Under the pieces are notes generated by a model. That model did no database searches, had not been told where the DNA came from, and saw nothing but the letters and a program-made list of their open reading frames with translations. A stretch of DNA of 6,712 nucleotides from an uncultured Bacteroidales bacterium. GTDB taxonomy: Bacteria; Bacteroidota; Bacteroidia; Bacteroidales; WCHB1-69. The DNA lies in contig CALAVA010000175.1 in the NCBI GenBank assembly GCA_937892025.1, forward strand, positions 1-6,712. The letters are read 5' to 3'. The position numbers and the translations under genes were made by a program. Positions 4,400 through 6,712 of this stretch are shown in pieces. The first letter of the stretch is position 1, and each line of letters starts with the position of its first letter.

Positions 4400-6712
4400 A
4401 AAATACGGGACAATATTATGGAACAACAGGAATTGATATAAAAGCGGTTGCAGCTTGGGAATATATTCAAGATTCTGTTATTAATATCAATCAAAATATT
4501 AAAGTTGCAGTAATAGATGATGGTGTAGAACCGCATGAGGATTTTTATTATGGGAATGGAGTTTGTAAGATATTGGATGGATATACAGCAAATGGAGATG
4601 GAACAGGAAGACCAAGAACTAACCATAAACATGGACAATGTTGTGCAGGTATAATTGGTGCGGTACATAATGACAAGGGAATTGCAGGTATTGCTCCTTA
4701 TGTGCAAATTATACCTATCCGAATTTTTAAAAATAATGATTGGACATTCAGTAATGCAAGAATAGCAACTTCTATAACAAAAGCATGGCAAGATTTTGGT
4801 GCGGATGTTCTAAGTAATTCATGGGGTGGAGGTATAAGTAATACCCTAATAACAAATGCTTTAAAAAATGCGACTATATCAGGTCGTAATGGCAAAGGCT
4901 GTGTTGTTGTTTTTTCTAGTGGAAATAATTATCGATCTAGAATATCTTATCCTGCTAATATAACTGAAGTTATTGCAGTTGGTGCAATTGATAACAATGG
5001 TCATAGAGCGGATTTTTCTAATTACGGGAATCAAATATCTGTTGTTGCTCCTGGAATTAATATTTCAACAATAGATAGGCAAGGGAATGATGGATATAAT
5101 AATCAAGCCACTCCAAATGATTATATGAATAAAAATTACACAAAATCATTTGGTGGTACATCTGCTGCATGTCCTCATGTTGCAGGAGTGGCAGCTTTAA
5201 TGTTATCAGTTAATCCCAATCTTACTACTCAACAAGTACGAGATATAATAGAATCCACCGCACAAAAAGTTGGAAATTATCATTATTTTTCTTTCCTTTC
5301 GATACATACTAATGGTACATGGAATATTGAAGTAGGTCATGGGTTAATAGATGCCTATGCTGCCGTAAGCAAAGCCGTAAAAAAAGATCTATATGTCCGT
5401 GATGATTCATACGATGACGGTTCAGAACCAAGTGGAGTTGCTAATATGTGGAACAGCCCCGATATTTGGTTGGAAGACATCAATACAGGAGAAATCGTAA
5501 ACCATCCTATTGGTGGAACTAATTATTATGTTTGTGTAAGAGTTTTTAACAAAAACAATATGCCCTCCTCTGGCAATGATGTATTGTTTGTAAATTGGGT
5601 AAAAGCAGGGACAACCAACGTTTGGCCTGATGATTGGTTGGGAACTACAAGTTACAATTGTGGGTCTCCACCTGTTGCCAAAGGTGGATATGCGGGATCT
5701 CCAACAGGTACCTTAATTCCATCTATACCAGCAAACGGAAGCAGAATTGTTAAAGTTATATGGACACCCCCCTATGCCGAAGATTATGCGGATTGTTCTA
5801 TCTTCAGTGATGAACCATGGCATTTTTGCCTATTGGCTCGCATTCATGATTCCTATCCTATTATTGGGGAAGATAGTATTGGCTATAATATTGGGGCTCT
5901 GACAACAAACAACAATAATGTAGCATGGAAAAATTTGAATATTTACGCAAATAGTAACTACAAATCTGTGATTTCCGTTGCTAATCCTAACAATTCCGCT
6001 GGATATTTCCGGCTTTTTGTCTGTACACAAGATAATCAATGCGAAGAAAAAATATCTGACTTTGCTGATGTAAGCATCTCTTTTGATGAAACTTTGCTGT
6101 CTGCCTTTTTGGTTGATACAAACGATGAAATTACAGGAGCAAAATGGCTAAATAGCAGCACTTTGCAAGTGCTTGACAATGGTTTTGAATTGCCGATTTA
6201 TTTTGAAGATGAGTACCAGGCAGGGACATTGCTCTCAATTGTTAATTTTTATGCAGATACAATTCCCTCTTGTGACACAATGGAATTTGATATTATTTTA
6301 GTTGATGGCAGTTATGATGTAGTCGGAGGAGAACATTACGAATGCATTCGCACAGCAAATCGCTACTTTCAAGCGGAAATAACGGGAGATTCTGTTGTCT
6401 ATGCAGGAACTTGTGCATATCTTTATGCAACAGATATAGAAGAAGACGCTGATTATATTTGGTACGATGAACAAGGTACAGAAATAGAAAATGGAACATT
6501 GTTATCTGTATATCCGTCACAAACGACCACTTATACACTTTCTGTGACCGCTCATGCTGATGGTTATCGAGCTTTTTCTCAATATACAGTTAGTATAGAT
6601 TCTTCAATGATATTTATTGGAGATACCATCGTCATTATTGGTGGCGATACTGTAATATCTTTGCTTACCTCCATATCACCCACCCCAGCCAACAATCAGG
6701 TCGCAATAACCT
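4381..6712 (+). CDS. S8 subtilisin-like protease, catalytic and C-terminal part with T9SS tail (partial)
   Basis: This frame continues the preceding one after the frameshift and runs open to the window edge (about 777 codons). The subtilisin-family catalytic domain spans about 4384-5379: DQWGLENTGQ start, catalytic Asp in AVIDDGV (codon 4516-4518), His in KHGQCCAGIIGA (4630-4632), oxyanion Asn in SSGNN (4924-4926) and Ser in GGTSAACPHVAG (5161-5163). It is followed by a CARDB-like beta-sandwich (about 5386-5946, DLYVRDD to EPWHFCLLARI and beyond), more beta-rich sequence, and an Ig-like domain (about 6373-6600). The last codons, SPTPANNQVAIT (6676-6711), resemble the opening of a type A T9SS sorting domain, so the enzyme is probably exported through the outer membrane. 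The window cuts it off there. There is no ATG, GTG or TTG in this frame before 4573, beyond the catalytic Asp, so it is not an independent gene. Substrate is unknown. Confidence 0.9.
5386..5946 (+). other. CARDB-like beta-sandwich domain within the protease
   Basis: The encoded segment begins DLYVRDDSYDDG, contains MWNSPDIWLED, YYVCVRVFNKN, VNWVKAGTTNVWP, IPANGSRIVKVIWTPP and EPWHFCLLARIHD. This order of strands and the Trp-rich motifs are typical of a beta-sandwich found after catalytic domains in Bacteroidota secreted proteases, probably for binding or stability. Sampled lines here are about 48% GC, clearly above the prodomain. Assignment is by motif recognition only. Confidence 0.6.
6673..6712 (+). 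other. Start of type IX secretion sorting domain (truncated)
   Basis: The last 13 complete codons read ISPTPANNQVAIT. Type A T9SS C-terminal domains usually begin with a PNPA-type motif followed by a polar stretch and alternating hydrophobics (for example PNPAxxxVxI). Here PTPANNQVAI fits with Thr in place of Asn. A short linker, GDTIVIIGGDTVI, precedes it, as is common. The remaining roughly 60-70 residues would lie outside the window. Confidence 0.7.

Noticed and set aside
4396..4895. Minus-strand open frames within the protease catalytic region
   Set aside because: They lie opposite the S8 catalytic domain, whose motifs are unmistakable on the plus strand.

Overview
The window looks like chromosomal DNA from a member of the Bacteroidota. 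It is AT-rich and the ribosome-binding regions are A-rich without clear Shine-Dalgarno sequences. A Bacteroidota-type -7 box (TAnnTTTG) lies ahead of gmk. The guanylate kinase carries the DVDVVGG motif, and the secreted protease ends in what appears to be the start of a type IX secretion (T9SS) sorting domain. Genus cannot be fixed from the sequence.

Minus strand, 40-2179: a tight four-gene housekeeping and envelope cluster, read right to left. The order is guanylate kinase (gmk), a family 2 glycosyltransferase, a PlsC-type acyltransferase and yidD. Gaps are 3 bp, a 4-bp overlap and 11 bp, so the genes are probably co-transcribed from a promoter just upstream of gmk. All four look intact. YidD starts at GTG.

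Middle, 2180-2910: a 731-bp divergent intergenic region with no convincing gene. It holds the gmk promoter, a second possible promoter box on the plus strand (2578-2585), an AT-rich hairpin followed by a T run (2787-2817), and a perfect 12-bp inverted repeat (2845-2875) shortly before the next operon.

Plus strand, 2911 to the right edge: two small lipoproteins with nearly the same signal peptide, overlapping by 4 bp. Two bases later comes a large secreted subtilisin-family (S8) serine protease. The protease is split by an apparent one-base frameshift at a T6C3 run (4374-4382). The first reading frame carries signal peptide and prodomain. The second carries the catalytic domain with all catalytic residues, a CARDB-like beta-sandwich, further beta-rich sequence, an Ig-like domain and the beginning of the T9SS tail, where the window ends. 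No ATG, GTG or TTG precedes the catalytic Asp in the second frame, so that part can only be made as a continuation of the first.

The most notable things are the frameshifted but otherwise intact protease, its coupling to two lipoproteins that share a leader, the in-frame hexamer repeat in the protease signal peptide, and the inverted repeat in the operon leader. I saw no CRISPR array, transposon or RNA gene.
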